A stretch of 64,000 nt of DNA from Acinetobacter apis (GCF_900197575.1 NZ_FZLN01000001.1:1178001-1242000), one strand, 5' to 3'; counted from the first letter of the stretch, positions 18,438 through 27,067 are shown. A program made the numbers and translations. Notes: generated from the sequence alone by a model not told the origin.

Positions 18438-18456
18438 TTAAATGATAATCATAATC
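18438..18456. promoter_or_regulatory. Fur box candidate upstream of the TonB receptor
   Basis: The sequence TTAAATGATAATCATAATC matches 15 of 19 bases of the Fur consensus (three GATAAT-type hexamers). It lies about 95 nt upstream of the receptor start in the intergenic region shared with the nitroreductase gene. Confidence 0.75.
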
Positions 18457-18641
18457 AATAGCATTTATCAACTGTTTTTAGCATGAGATGGATGTAACCC
18501 ATTCAAATGATGATGCAGGCTTAAACCAAAATAGCGACTATAAAGCTGCCAAAAATTACAGCCTATACCAATTGCCCCTTTATTTTTAATCAGTTTGTTT
18601 TACTATCAGATAGAACATCACATCTATGTTGAGACGTATTT

Positions 18642-19352
18642 ATGACGACATCTTCTTCAACTCATGCCATTGATCAAGTTATACAATCACGCCATTCAGT
18701 TCGTGCTTTTTTAGATCAACCTGTTCATGTAAATATGATCAAAGAAATTTTAGCTGTTGCAGCGCGTGCACCTTCAGGGACCAATACCCAACCTTGGAAA
18801 GTTTATGTTGTAACAGAACAAAAAAGACAAGATATTGTGCAGCAAGTCTGTGATGCACAAAAAGACATCAACACACACCCTTCACTTTCTGCCGACCATC
18901 AAGAAACCTTTGCTTATTACCCTCAAACATGGAAGTCACCTTATATTGATCGACGCCGTCAAAATGGGTGGGCACTATATGGACTATTGGATATACAACG
19001 TGGTGAAAAAGACAAAATGGCTGCGCAACAACTCAGAAACTTTAAGTTTTTTGATGCACCAGTCGGCTTGTTTTTTACTGTTGATCAAAGCATGGGGGTT
19101 GGGGCAAAAATGGATATTGCCATGTTCATGCAAAATATCATGTTGGCAGCCAAAGCGCGTGGTTTAGACACCTGCCCACAAGCTGCATGGAATCATTTTC
19201 ATTCTATTATTTTACCATTGCTTGGTGCAGATGAAGATGAAGAGTTGGTTTGCGGAATGGCGCTCGGATATGCTGATCCTAAAGCGCAAGTAAACCAATT
19301 AGAAACGCCACGTGAAGCTGTAGAAGATTTTGCACATTTCTTAGCGAAATAA
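18642..19352 (+). CDS. nitroreductase family FMN oxidoreductase
   Basis: A 236-residue NAD(P)H:FMN-dependent oxidoreductase of the NfsB/RdxA superfamily. The N-terminal FMN-binding signature VIQSRHSVRAFLDQPV and the segment ARAPSGTNTQPWKVYVV are typical. The C-terminal GMALGYADPKAQVNQ matches the family's second FMN-contacting segment. It is divergent from the Fur-controlled receptor, and the natural substrate is unknown. Length is slightly longer than NfsB. Confidence 0.85.
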   Translation: MTTSSSTHAIDQVIQSRHSVRAFLDQPVHVNMIKEILAVAARAPSGTNTQPWKVYVVTEQKRQDIVQQVCDAQKDINTHPSLSADHQETFAYYPQTWKSPYIDRRRQNGWALYGLLDIQRGEKDKMAAQQLRNFKFFDAPVGLFFTVDQSMGVGAKMDIAMFMQNIMLAAKARGLDTCPQAAWNHFHSIILPLLGADEDEELVCGMALGYADPKAQVNQLETPREAVEDFAHFLAK

Positions 19353-19446
19353 TAATTTAATACCGTATGGTGAACTTATAAATTTTGCAATAATATAGCT
19401 AGATGACTGTTAAATATTTAAAATAAGTCGTTATACTAAAGTCTTA

Positions 19447-21669
19447 GTGAAGCAGTTAGATTCGACTTCATCCATTTCGTTGAGTAGGGATACCGCATTG
19501 AAATTTGGGCTACAGCATATTCATCAAATGACCTATAACTCGTCATTAATGTATAACCTAAGAATCGCGATTGCATTTCTTGGTACCGCGTTTGTTCCTT
19601 ATTTTCTCAATTTTCAATTGGCAACGATTCCATTGACCTTAGGTGTTGTTGCTGCGGGCTTAAGTGACATTGACGACCGTTTTTCTGCGCGAATTATGAA
19701 CCAATGTTACACCTATATTGGTTTTTTTATTGCGGCATGCTCGATTCGTTTTTTATTCCCTTACCCTGTTCTATTTGCAATTAGTTTACTGTTTGCCTGT
19801 GTCGGTTGGATTTTACTAGGCTCTTTAGGACGGCGTTATGCCACCATTGCTTATGGCTGTTTGGTGGTGTCTGTTTACAGTATGCTGAGTGTCCATTTAT
19901 TTGAACAATGGTACATGCAACCCGTGTTATTGGTCACAGGTGCAATTTGGTATGGTGTCTTGTCTACACTGTCATCTGTGATTTTTCCAACCCGCCCTGT
20001 CGAAGAAAAATTAGCGCGTACATATACATCACTTGCCGGCTTTTTACATGCCAAATCTAATTTATTTGATGTAGACATGAATGCACAGAGCTATCGACAA
20101 AGTTGGATTGCTCTGTCTAAAGAAAACAGCCAATTGGTACAACTGTTCAATGAGATGAAAGTTGCGCTTTTAACACGGCTCAAAGGTGACCGCGGTCGTA
20201 AGGGTACACGTCGCAGCTTACAATATTATTTCGTTGCCCAAGATATTCATGAACGTGCAGATTCATCTCATATTGATTACCAAATTATTGCTGCACATTT
20301 TAAACATAGCGACATTGTTTTTCGTTTTCAAAAAATTCTATTCATGCAAGGTGAAGCATGTAAAAGCCTGAGTAAAAGTATTCGTCACCATACGCCTTAC
20401 CAACATAACAGTCGTTTTCAATCTGCTTTTGACAACCTCAACTTGTCATTAAAACAGCTGCATATGCAATATCCCGATGACCCAATTTGGATTCGTGCAT
20501 TTCACTCTTTGTATAAAAATTTAAAGTCAATTGATAGCCAATTAAGAAACTTAGAAACAGAACAAGCACTGAATTTTGAAGACCTAAAACAAGAGAACTT
20601 ACTGACAGATGATGACTTAAAAGGCTTCTCAGATATTAAGTCACGCTTCATTCAGCATTTCACACCGGAGTCTGTATTATTTAGACATGCGATTCGGGTA
20701 TCTATTGTCCTATTTGTCTCTTACTTATTTATTCAAACCATGCAAATGAGTCATGGTTATTGGGTCATTTTAACTGCCCTTTTCGTGACTCAACCAAATT
20801 TCAATGCCACCAAACGGCGTTTAAAACTCCGTATTATTGGCACAATTATTGGGGTCTGCGTTGGGCTATGTGTGTTTTATCTGATTCCTTCGGTTGAAGG
20901 TCAACTTATTGTACTAGTGATTAGTGGCGTACTGTTTTTAGAGTTACGCAGCCAACAATATGCTCAAGCAACTGCATTTGTCACATTATTGGCATTAATC
21001 AACTTCAATTTAGATGGCGGCTTAGGCTATAGTGCTGCTCTACCTCGAATTGTTGATACCATCATTGGCTGTTTCTTTGCATGGCTTGGTATGATGTTTA
21101 TTTTCCCTGATTGGAAATTTAGACGCCTACCTCGAAATATTCGTAAAGCCTTTTCTTCGCAATGTGATTATTTAAACGAAATTATCAAACAATATGTTTC
21201 AGGTAAAAATAATGACTTGCCTTATCGGGTCATTCGACGCGCAGCGCATAACAGTGATGCAGAGTTGGCATCAGTCATTTCCACCCTTGCTACAGAGCCT
21301 GATTATGATGCACAAAAGAAAAGCCTCGCCTTTGATTTACTGTGCTTAAATCATACATTTTTGAGCTATATTGCGGCCTTGGGTGCCCATCGTGAAAAAA
21401 TTGATGACCAAAGCATTATTCAACTGTTATATCAAGCCATGGAAGATATTAAAGGTGTTCTCATTCATGATGAAATGCCTGACCTTACAGTTAAAAATGT
21501 ATTGCAAGATATGCGTGAGAAAATCAATCAAAACCAAACGGATAACCATGCAAGTGTTTTAATTCTACAGCAACTGTCTTTGATGTTTAGTATTGTCAGT
21601 CAGCTGAGAACCTTAAAACAGAATTTAAGCTATGATCAAGATGATACAAATGCATATCAGCCTTTTTAA
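19447..21669 (+). CDS. FUSC family inner-membrane protein (YccS/YhfK-like)
   Basis: A 740-residue integral membrane protein. It has two blocks of hydrophobic helices, about residues 35-190 (NLRIAIAFLGTAFVPYFL onward) and 405-540 (IVLFVSYLFIQT, GYWVILTALFVTQPNF, IGTIIGVCVGLCVFYL), each followed by a cytoplasmic helical domain. The second block carries the FUSC-type motif GYWVILTALFVTQPNFNATKRR. Relatives are putative aromatic-acid or small-molecule exporters; substrate unknown. Start is uncertain. The longest frame begins with GTG at 19447 with a weak SD, but a TTG at 19498 has AGGGA 8-9 nt upstream and would give 723 residues. Confidence 0.82.
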   Translation: MKQLDSTSSISLSRDTALKFGLQHIHQMTYNSSLMYNLRIAIAFLGTAFVPYFLNFQLATIPLTLGVVAAGLSDIDDRFSARIMNQCYTYIGFFIAACSIRFLFPYPVLFAISLLFACVGWILLGSLGRRYATIAYGCLVVSVYSMLSVHLFEQWYMQPVLLVTGAIWYGVLSTLSSVIFPTRPVEEKLARTYTSLAGFLHAKSNLFDVDMNAQSYRQSWIALSKENSQLVQLFNEMKVALLTRLKGDRGRKGTRRSLQYYFVAQDIHERADSSHIDYQIIAAHFKHSDIVFRFQKILFMQGEACKSLSKSIRHHTPYQHNSRFQSAFDNLNLSLKQLHMQYPDDPIWIRAFHSLYKNLKSIDSQLRNLETEQALNFEDLKQENLLTDDDLKGFSDIKSRFIQHFTPESVLFRHAIRVSIVLFVSYLFIQTMQMSHGYWVILTALFVTQPNFNATKRRLKLRIIGTIIGVCVGLCVFYLIPSVEGQLIVLVISGVLFLELRSQQYAQATAFVTLLALINFNLDGGLGYSAALPRIVDTIIGCFFAWLGMMFIFPDWKFRRLPRNIRKAFSSQCDYLNEIIKQYVSGKNNDLPYRVIRRAAHNSDAELASVISTLATEPDYDAQKKSLAFDLLCLNHTFLSYIAALGAHREKIDDQSIIQLLYQAMEDIKGVLIHDEMPDLTVKNVLQDMREKINQNQTDNHASVLILQQLSLMFSIVSQLRTLKQNLSYDQDDTNAYQPF

Positions 21670-21753
21670 AAGCATGTAATTTGCTGTAATATGCTCACGT
21701 CAAATTTAGATTTGATGTTAAAATTCTCAAGTTATCGATGACAATGATCCATT

Positions 21754-22314
21754 ATGACCAATAAAAATGTATATGCGTACACTTTACAGCCTGTAAGTTA
21801 TGAAGTGTCAGAAGCAGAGCAACGCCAAGCACAGCTCACTATTTGGCGTAGCACCAACAAAATCAGCATGAAGGCTTGGGGCATCATGGCAGCAATTGCT
21901 ATTTTGTCGATCCTTGGCATTGTTCTTATTAAAAATTATTCAACCATTTTCTGTTGGGTTGCTTTAATTGCCGTCGCAATTTATTTACTTGTTCGCAAAT
22001 TTGGTTTGGAGTGGTATGTCAAACGTAAAATGAACGAGTTCCCTGCTCAAAATATTCAAGGCATTCGCTTAGGGGTTCAACCAACAGGTTTAGTCATGCG
22101 TCAAAAAATGGGTACACAAGAAGGTGTGGGTTCCATTGGTTGGAAAGACATGTATGAATGGTATGACACACCAGAGTTTTTACTCATCAACTTTAAAGTA
22201 AAAGATCAGCAAGGTGCTTATATTTTACCTAAACGTATGGACAGCCGAAATTTTGCCTTCTCAACTATTCGAAAGCATTTAAAACAATCGGTTGGTGAAG
22301 CCAAGAAAATTTAA
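21754..22314 (+). CDS. YcxB-like membrane protein
   Basis: A 186-residue protein with two adjacent transmembrane helices (about residues 41-60 and 64-82), then a soluble C-terminal domain (GIRLGVQPTGLVMRQKMG, IGWKDMYEWYDTPEFLLINF) similar to YcxB-like C-terminal domains. It follows the FUSC gene by 84 nt on the same strand and is closed by a strong terminator. Function is not known for the family. A conserved Trp/Tyr-rich strand pair suggests a small PH-like fold. Confidence 0.65.
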   Translation: MTNKNVYAYTLQPVSYEVSEAEQRQAQLTIWRSTNKISMKAWGIMAAIAILSILGIVLIKNYSTIFCWVALIAVAIYLLVRKFGLEWYVKRKMNEFPAQNIQGIRLGVQPTGLVMRQKMGTQEGVGSIGWKDMYEWYDTPEFLLINFKVKDQQGAYILPKRMDSRNFAFSTIRKHLKQSVGEAKKI

Positions 22315-22321
22315 CCACTTT

Positions 22322-22349
22322 AAAACCCCTATAGATTAGGGGTTTTTTT
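22322..22349 (+). terminator. terminator after the YcxB-like gene
   Basis: Stem AAAACCCCTA / TAGGGGTTTT with loop TAGAT, followed by a T-run. Confidence 0.9.
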
Positions 22350-22361
22350 GAACCTAAAAAC

Positions 22362-22380
22362 TTGAATGATAATAAATATT
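22362..22380. promoter_or_regulatory. Fur box candidate upstream of the PepSY-FNR reductase
   Basis: TTGAATGATAATAAATATT matches about 13 of 19 Fur consensus bases. A second, weaker GATTATTA-type element occurs at about 22403-22421. Both lie 50-105 nt upstream of the ATG. Together with the PepSY-reductase domain content they suggest iron regulation. Confidence 0.55.
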
Positions 22381-22467
22381 GTTTGTAAAGTAATAGCGTT
22401 TAAAAATGATTATTAGCTATAATGTGGCCATATTTTCTGTTCTAGCCGCCTTTGGTCAATATCTATC

Positions 22468-25122
22468 ATGTTTAAAAAGACTTTGTTTCAAATACATTGG
22501 TTTCTCGGGATTACTGCAGGGCTCATTTTGTCCCTCATGGGGGTAACAGGTGCAATCTATTCTTATGATCAACAAATCTTAAAATGGATTAACCAAGACA
22601 GCTATACAGTAGAAATACGACAACAACCAAAGCTCACACCTGATCAGCTATATCAAACGCTCACAACCAAAGATCCTAACATTCAAATCAATAGTGTAAC
22701 CATCTTCCAAGCACCTGATGCATCATCAATGATTAACATCAAAAAAGAAGGTGAACGTCGTGGCCTAAATGTGATGGTCAACCCTTATGATGCGAGTATC
22801 TTGCCAGAGATTCAGGGTCGTGACTTCTTTCAGTTTATTCAGCAATTGCATCGAAATTTAACGGTTGGCCCAATCGGGAAACAAATCACCGGTGCCTGTG
22901 CATTAATGTTGATTTATTTTGTCTTGAGTGGACTTTATTTACGTTGGCCTAAACGACATTCAATTAAACAATGGCTTTTGGTAAAACCTAAACTCAAAGG
23001 TCGCAACTTCATTTGGGACTTGCATGCTGTTGTTGGGACATGGGTTGTTGTTTTTTATTTGCTTTTCGCAATAACAGGTCTGTATTGGTCATATGATTGG
23101 TGGCGTGATGGCATGTTTAAAATCATGCAAGTTGAAAAACCTCAGCCTCAGCCAATGCAAGGTCAGCAAGGTCAGCAAGGTCAGCAAGGTCAGCAAGGTC
23201 AGCAAGGTCAGCAAGGTCAGCAAGGTCAGCAAGGTCAGCAAGGTCAGCAAGGTCAGCAAGGTCAGCAAGGTCAGCAAGGTCAGCAAGGTCAGCATAACGG
23301 TGGCGACAGAAAACACAAAGATAAAATGTCATCAACTGACATCCAAGCTGCATTTAATCAAACATGGCAAGGCTTTAATCAGCAATATAAAAATGGCTAC
23401 TCAAGTATTACTTTAAATGTACCAAAAGCCAAAGATGGAAAAATTGAGCTCAGCTTTGTCGATGCCGAACCTCAACATGAACGCGCAAGAAACAGTGCCA
23501 ACTACAATTATCAAAGCCAAACAATTGAAGATTTAAAACTGTATTCTGATAGAAAATTAAATGAAAAAATCATGACCAGCATGCTGCCTGTGCATCGCGG
23601 TAGTTTCTTTGGTCCGATTTATCAAATTGCAGCATTGTTAGCCTCATTAACCATGCCATTATTTTTTATTACAGGCATCATGCTGTACTTGAAACGTAGA
23701 AAGCAAAAGAAACAAACCCGATTGGCAAAACAACAACTCAATGCGCCACTTGTGACAGCAGCATCAGATACACCGCCATGGCTAATTGTTTATGCATCAC
23801 AAACCGGTGTATCCGAACAAATTGCTTGGCGGACAGCATCAAGTTTACAGCAATCAAATCAAATGACGCATGTAAAACCAATTCAGCAGGTTACAGCTGA
23901 AGATTTAACACAGCATGAAAATATCTTATTTGTTGTCAGTACTTATGGTACAGGTGATGCACCTGACCTTGCTGTTCGCTTTGTTAAACATATCATGAGT
24001 AATGAATTATCATTGGCACATGCAAAATATGCAGTATTGGCTTTGGGATCTAAAGAATACCCAGACAGTTACTGTAGCTTTGGTCATCAAGTCAATGATT
24101 GGCTACAACAATGTCATGCTGTTCCCCTCTTTCAAACCATTGAGGTTGACAATGCCAATCACGATGCAATTCACGCATGGACTCAAGCCTTATCTCAAGT
24201 TTTAAATACTGAGTTACAGTCAATGGATGTTGAAAAAACATATGATCGTTGGACGTTAAGCCAGCGTAGCGTGTTAAATCCAAATAGCTTAGGACAACCT
24301 GCATTTCATATAGAATTGACGACTCAAAGTGATGTGACATGGCAAGCAGGTGATATTGCAGAAATTCAGCCGATGAATAGCAATGAGAGAATTGCACAGT
24401 TTCAAGCTCAACATACATACCAATTTGATGCTGAAGATCTTGCCTTTTTACAAGATAAAAATCTTACAGAAAATCAGCCCATCCACAGTAAAGACAGTCT
24501 AAGTGCTTTAAATGTCTTGCCATCTCGTGAATATTCAATTGCAAGCATTCCAGCTCAAGGCTATTTACAATTGGTCATTCGATTAGCTCAGGATGAACAA
24601 GGTGAAGTTGGCTTGGGTTCAGGTTGGTTATGCCAACATGCACAAGTTGGACAAGAGGTTGCTTTACGTATCCGCTATAATGAATCATTCCATCTCATTG
24701 ATGATAACCGCCCACTGCTCTTAATTGGTAATGGTACAGGCATTGCAGGGCTAATGAGCCTATTGCAACAGCGTCATCAGCTGCATTATGCGGACAATTG
24801 GTTAATTTTTGGTGAGCGCCAACACGACAAAGATTTCTTCTATCAAGCCCAACTTGAACAATGGCATTCAGAAGGTCATCTCACACAATTAGATGCCACT
24901 TTCTCAAGAGATGGTCAAGCATGTCAATATGTACAGCATCAACTGCTTGCACATGCTGAACAAGTCAAATCTTGGATCATTGAACGTGGTGCTGTGATTT
25001 ATGTTTGCGGTAGTATTCAGGGAATGGCAAGCGATGTAGACCAAGTTTTACGTCAAATTTTAGGTGAAGAAACTGTTGATCAACTGCTAGATGATGCACG
25101 CTATAGACGTGATGTCTATTAA
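22468..25122 (+). CDS. PepSY-domain membrane flavoreductase (flavodoxin + FAD/NAD(P)H modules), ferric-reductase-like
   Basis: An 884-residue fusion. The N-terminal PepSY-associated membrane part has four helices (about residues 8-30, 139-160, 188-210, 388-412). The large loop between the third and fourth holds a Gln-Gly-Gln repeat (about residues 231-277) encoded by 14 exact 9-bp units. A flavodoxin-like domain follows (LIVYASQTGVSEQIAWRTA; VVSTYGTGDAPD; LALGSKEYPD), then an FNR-type FAD/NADPH module (SREYSIASIPA; LLIGNGTGIAGLMSLL; YVCGSIQGMASDVD) with a C-terminal RRDVY. Predicted to pass NADPH electrons across the inner membrane, plausibly to ferric siderophore or heme. It is often annotated as a sulfite reductase flavoprotein, which the context does not support. 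Confidence 0.82.
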   Translation: MFKKTLFQIHWFLGITAGLILSLMGVTGAIYSYDQQILKWINQDSYTVEIRQQPKLTPDQLYQTLTTKDPNIQINSVTIFQAPDASSMINIKKEGERRGLNVMVNPYDASILPEIQGRDFFQFIQQLHRNLTVGPIGKQITGACALMLIYFVLSGLYLRWPKRHSIKQWLLVKPKLKGRNFIWDLHAVVGTWVVVFYLLFAITGLYWSYDWWRDGMFKIMQVEKPQPQPMQGQQGQQGQQGQQGQQGQQGQQGQQGQQGQQGQQGQQGQQGQQGQHNGGDRKHKDKMSSTDIQAAFNQTWQGFNQQYKNGYSSITLNVPKAKDGKIELSFVDAEPQHERARNSANYNYQSQTIEDLKLYSDRKLNEKIMTSMLPVHRGSFFGPIYQIAALLASLTMPLFFITGIMLYLKRRKQKKQTRLAKQQLNAPLVTAASDTPPWLIVYASQTGVSEQIAWRTASSLQQSNQMTHVKPIQQVTAEDLTQHENILFVVSTYGTGDAPDLAVRFVKHIMSNELSLAHAKYAVLALGSKEYPDSYCSFGHQVNDWLQQCHAVPLFQTIEVDNANHDAIHAWTQALSQVLNTELQSMDVEKTYDRWTLSQRSVLNPNSLGQPAFHIELTTQSDVTWQAGDIAEIQPMNSNERIAQFQAQHTYQFDAEDLAFLQDKNLTENQPIHSKDSLSALNVLPSREYSIASIPAQGYLQLVIRLAQDEQGEVGLGSGWLCQHAQVGQEVALRIRYNESFHLIDDNRPLLLIGNGTGIAGLMSLLQQRHQLHYADNWLIFGERQHDKDFFYQAQLEQWHSEGHLTQLDATFSRDGQACQYVQHQLLAHAEQVKSWIIERGAVIYVCGSIQGMASDVDQVLRQILGEETVDQLLDDARYRRDVY
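23161..23294. repeat. 9-bp tandem repeat (14 perfect copies plus a partial) inside the reductase gene
   Basis: The unit GGTCAGCAA is repeated without any substitution from 23161 to 23286 and followed by a truncated copy GGTCAGCA. Because the unit is a multiple of three, copy-number change alters loop length, not reading frame. It encodes alternating Gly-Gln-Gln. Perfect identity implies recent slippage. Confidence 0.97.
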
Positions 25123-25137
25123 GTCAGTCATAAATCC

Positions 25138-25168
25138 AAAAACGCCGAGCCATGCTTGGCGTTTTTTT
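25138..25168 (+). terminator. terminator of the PepSY reductase gene
   Basis: Stem AACGCCGAGC / GCTTGGCGTT (one G-T pair) with loop CAT, then a run of seven Ts. Confidence 0.88.
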
Positions 25169-25307
25169 GACTCGCTCTGTTTTGTTAAAGCCTTTTAAGT
25201 ATTGAACAAGACATGCAGCATGAGTTAAATTCATTTGCGCCTTATCAAGTACAGTGAAACGCTATAGCCTATATAAATAAATTAAATAGATATGAAATAT
25301 ACAGGCA

Positions 25308-25338
25308 CAAAAAAACCACATATCTCAAAGATTGTGGT
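25308..25338 (-). terminator. terminator of the Val/Asp tRNA operon
   Basis: On the minus strand ACCACAATCT, loop TTG, AGATATGTGGT (one bulged A), then seven Ts. It lies 15 nt beyond the last tRNA. Confidence 0.82.
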
Positions 25339-25352
25339 GAATATATTTTATA

Positions 25353-25428
25353 TGGTGGGCGCTGACGGGATCGAACCGCCGACATTCTGCTTGTAAGGCA
25401 GACGCTCTACCAACTGAGCTAAGCGCCC
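25353..25428 (-). tRNA. tRNA-Val (UAC), copy 1
   Basis: A 76-nt cloverleaf with encoded CCA; acceptor GGGCGCT/AGCGCCC; anticodon loop CTTACAA (anticodon TAC). Sequence appears identical to the two other Val copies in the array. It is the most promoter-distal gene. Confidence 0.95.
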
Positions 25429-25463
25429 TTAAATCAAAAATGATTTAGGATTAAGTCTTAAAA

Positions 25464-25540
25464 TGGCGCAGCGGACGGGACTCGAACCCGCGACCCTCGG
25501 CGTGACAGGCCGATATTCTAACCAACTGAACTACCGCTGC
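25464..25540 (-). tRNA. tRNA-Asp (GUC), copy 1
   Basis: A 77-nt cloverleaf with encoded CCA; acceptor GCAGCGG/CCGCTGC; anticodon loop CTGTCAC (anticodon GTC). Separated from tRNA-Val copy 1 by a 35-nt spacer containing the small inverted repeat AAATCA...TGATTT. Confidence 0.95.
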
Positions 25541-25574
25541 ATCGTTATAAAAGCAACTTACGACTTCTATAAAG

Positions 25575-25650
25575 TGGTGGGCGCTGACGGGATCGAACCG
25601 CCGACATTCTGCTTGTAAGGCAGACGCTCTACCAACTGAGCTAAGCGCCC
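25575..25650 (-). tRNA. tRNA-Val (UAC), copy 2
   Basis: Same sequence as copy 1. The spacer to the next gene again carries AAATCA...TGATTT, which shows that this Val-Asp pair is a duplicate of the neighbouring pair. Confidence 0.95.
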
Positions 25651-25687
25651 TTAAATCAAAAAAATGATTTAAGATTAAGTGTTTAAA

Positions 25688-25764
25688 TGGCGCAGCGGAC
25701 GGGACTCGAACCCGCGACCCTCGGCGTGACAGGCCGATATTCTAACCAACTGAACTACCGCTGC
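25688..25764 (-). tRNA. tRNA-Asp (GUC), copy 2
   Basis: Same sequence and structure as the other Asp copies, with anticodon GTC. Confidence 0.95.
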
Positions 25765-25798
25765 TCTTTAAATACTTAAACAAACAATACATCTTAAA

Positions 25799-25875
25799 TG
25801 GCGCAGCGGACGGGACTCGAACCCGCGACCCTCGGCGTGACAGGCCGATATTCTAACCAACTGAACTACCGCTGC
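25799..25875 (-). tRNA. tRNA-Asp (GUC), copy 3
   Basis: Third identical Asp gene, preceded in transcription order by tRNA-Val copy 3. Confidence 0.95.
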
Positions 25876-25896
25876 ATCTAAGATAAACGTAAAAAG

Positions 25897-25972
25897 TGGT
25901 GGGCGCTGACGGGATCGAACCGCCGACATTCTGCTTGTAAGGCAGACGCTCTACCAACTGAGCTAAGCGCCC
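25897..25972 (-). tRNA. tRNA-Val (UAC), copy 3
   Basis: Promoter-proximal gene of the array. Its 5' end is about 30 nt downstream of a consensus promoter -10 box. Confidence 0.95.
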
Positions 25973-26001
25973 TTTAAACGTCTTTATCGTTTGTGAGGTG
26001 C

Positions 26002-26029
26002 ATTATAGAGAATCTATCACTTCTGTCAA
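26002..26029 (-). promoter_or_regulatory. consensus sigma-70 promoter of the tRNA array
   Basis: The minus strand reads TTGACA, a 16-nt spacer, then TATAAT, both hexamers exact. It is the strongest promoter visible in the window and fits a stable-RNA operon. Confidence 0.88.
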
Positions 26030-26101
26030 ACGCTTTTATGGGTGTTTCTTTGTTTTTTGCGTCAAACGATTAAAAAGTAATTAATTTCTTCAACTTAATT
26101 G

Positions 26102-26611
26102 CTAAAATTGCACTTTAAGTGCATGTTCAGAGATATAAACCAAAGCTTTTTCATCGATTAAATCAAATAATTGAATTACATCGTGGTTATGCATTCGAAT
26201 ACATCCATGTGATAAAGGTACAGCCATTGGATTGACATCAGGCGTACCATGAATATAAATATATCGATTAAACGTGTCATGCCCGTCGCCTGCATTCACA
26301 CCTTGCTCGAGCCCTTTTAACCACATAATTCGACTTAGAATCCAATCTCTTTCAGGATATTGCTGAGCAAGTTCTGCATTATAAATTTCACCTGTGGCTT
26401 CTCGCGCAACGAAAACAGCATTCATTGCTGCATTAGCACCAATTTTATGTTCGATACAATGCCAACCGCGTGGGGTTTTTCCACTGTTTTCTGTTTCACC
26501 AATGCCATTGAGTGCAGATGAGATATTAAATCGGTATTGCAGCTTGGGTAAAAAAAGCGTTTGATTGGCTAAATCAATCAGAATGTCTGCATCTTCTAGC
26601 TTATATTGCAT
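26102..26611 (-). CDS. elsL: YkuD-fold L,D-transpeptidase/carboxypeptidase without signal peptide (ElsL-like)
   Basis: Peptidoglycan-active enzyme with the YkuD catalytic motif HGTPD...PLSHGCIRM (catalytic Cys about residue 137). No signal peptide or membrane segment is visible, unlike periplasmic L,D-transpeptidases, so it should act in the cytoplasm. In A. baumannii a protein of this type, ElsL, is a cytoplasmic L,D-carboxypeptidase used in muropeptide recycling and needed for rod shape and survival without LOS; assignment here is from recollection of that family plus the absent signal. The start codon overlaps the stop of ybaN by one base (TAATG), so the two genes are coupled. Confidence 0.75.
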   Translation of the reverse strand: MQYKLEDADILIDLANQTLFLPKLQYRFNISSALNGIGETENSGKTPRGWHCIEHKIGANAAMNAVFVAREATGEIYNAELAQQYPERDWILSRIMWLKGLEQGVNAGDGHDTFNRYIYIHGTPDVNPMAVPLSHGCIRMHNHDVIQLFDLIDEKALVYISEHALKVQF

Positions 26612-26991
26612 TAATGTCCCTCTAGTTTTTCTTTTTTTGACTCAGGGCGTAACCACAACCAAATTGATACGATCAGCATGGTCGTGTTGGTAAATATTTT
26701 CACCCAAATAGGTGCATTGGTAAAAATCATAATAATACCACTGACCAGCATCATGCCTGATGCTAACCATTTGGCTTTTCGTGGCACTGTACCATTTTCT
26801 CGCCAATTTTTTAGAGTCGGCCCATATTTAGGATGATTAAGCAACCACGCATCCATTTGTGGCCAACCTTTAGATGCCGCCCATGCAGCTAAAATTAAAA
26901 ATACAGTTGTTGGCATACCAGGTAAAATCGCACCAATCACACCCAATGTAATAAATATAATGACGAGAAATCGCCAAAACAGTGTTTTCAT
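26611..26991 (-). CDS. ybaN: YbaN family inner-membrane protein (DUF454)
   Basis: A 126-residue membrane protein of unknown function. Features are an N-terminal hydrophobic helix with GVIGAILPGMPTTVFLILAA, the family signature WLLNHPKYGPTLKNWRENG and two C-terminal helices. The frame is open further upstream, but the Met at 26991 has an AGG element at a suitable distance and starts right before the conserved domain, so the longer 198-residue reading is rejected. The stop codon shares a base with the elsL start, linking it functionally or at least translationally to the peptidoglycan enzyme. Confidence 0.82.
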   Translation of the reverse strand: MKTLFWRFLVIIFITLGVIGAILPGMPTTVFLILAAWAASKGWPQMDAWLLNHPKYGPTLKNWRENGTVPRKAKWLASGMMLVSGIIMIFTNAPIWVKIFTNTTMLIVSIWLWLRPESKKEKLEGH

Positions 26992-27067
26992 GATAATACC
27001 TGATAGCATGTATGTCGTTTGACAGTATAAATAACTTTCACCACTTTCGTGGAGTTGTAACCTCAAG

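Noticed and set aside
23161..23294. Regular short repeats suggesting a CRISPR-like or satellite array
   Set aside because: The 9-bp units are contiguous, with no spacers, and read in frame as Gly-Gln-Gln inside a well-supported coding gene.
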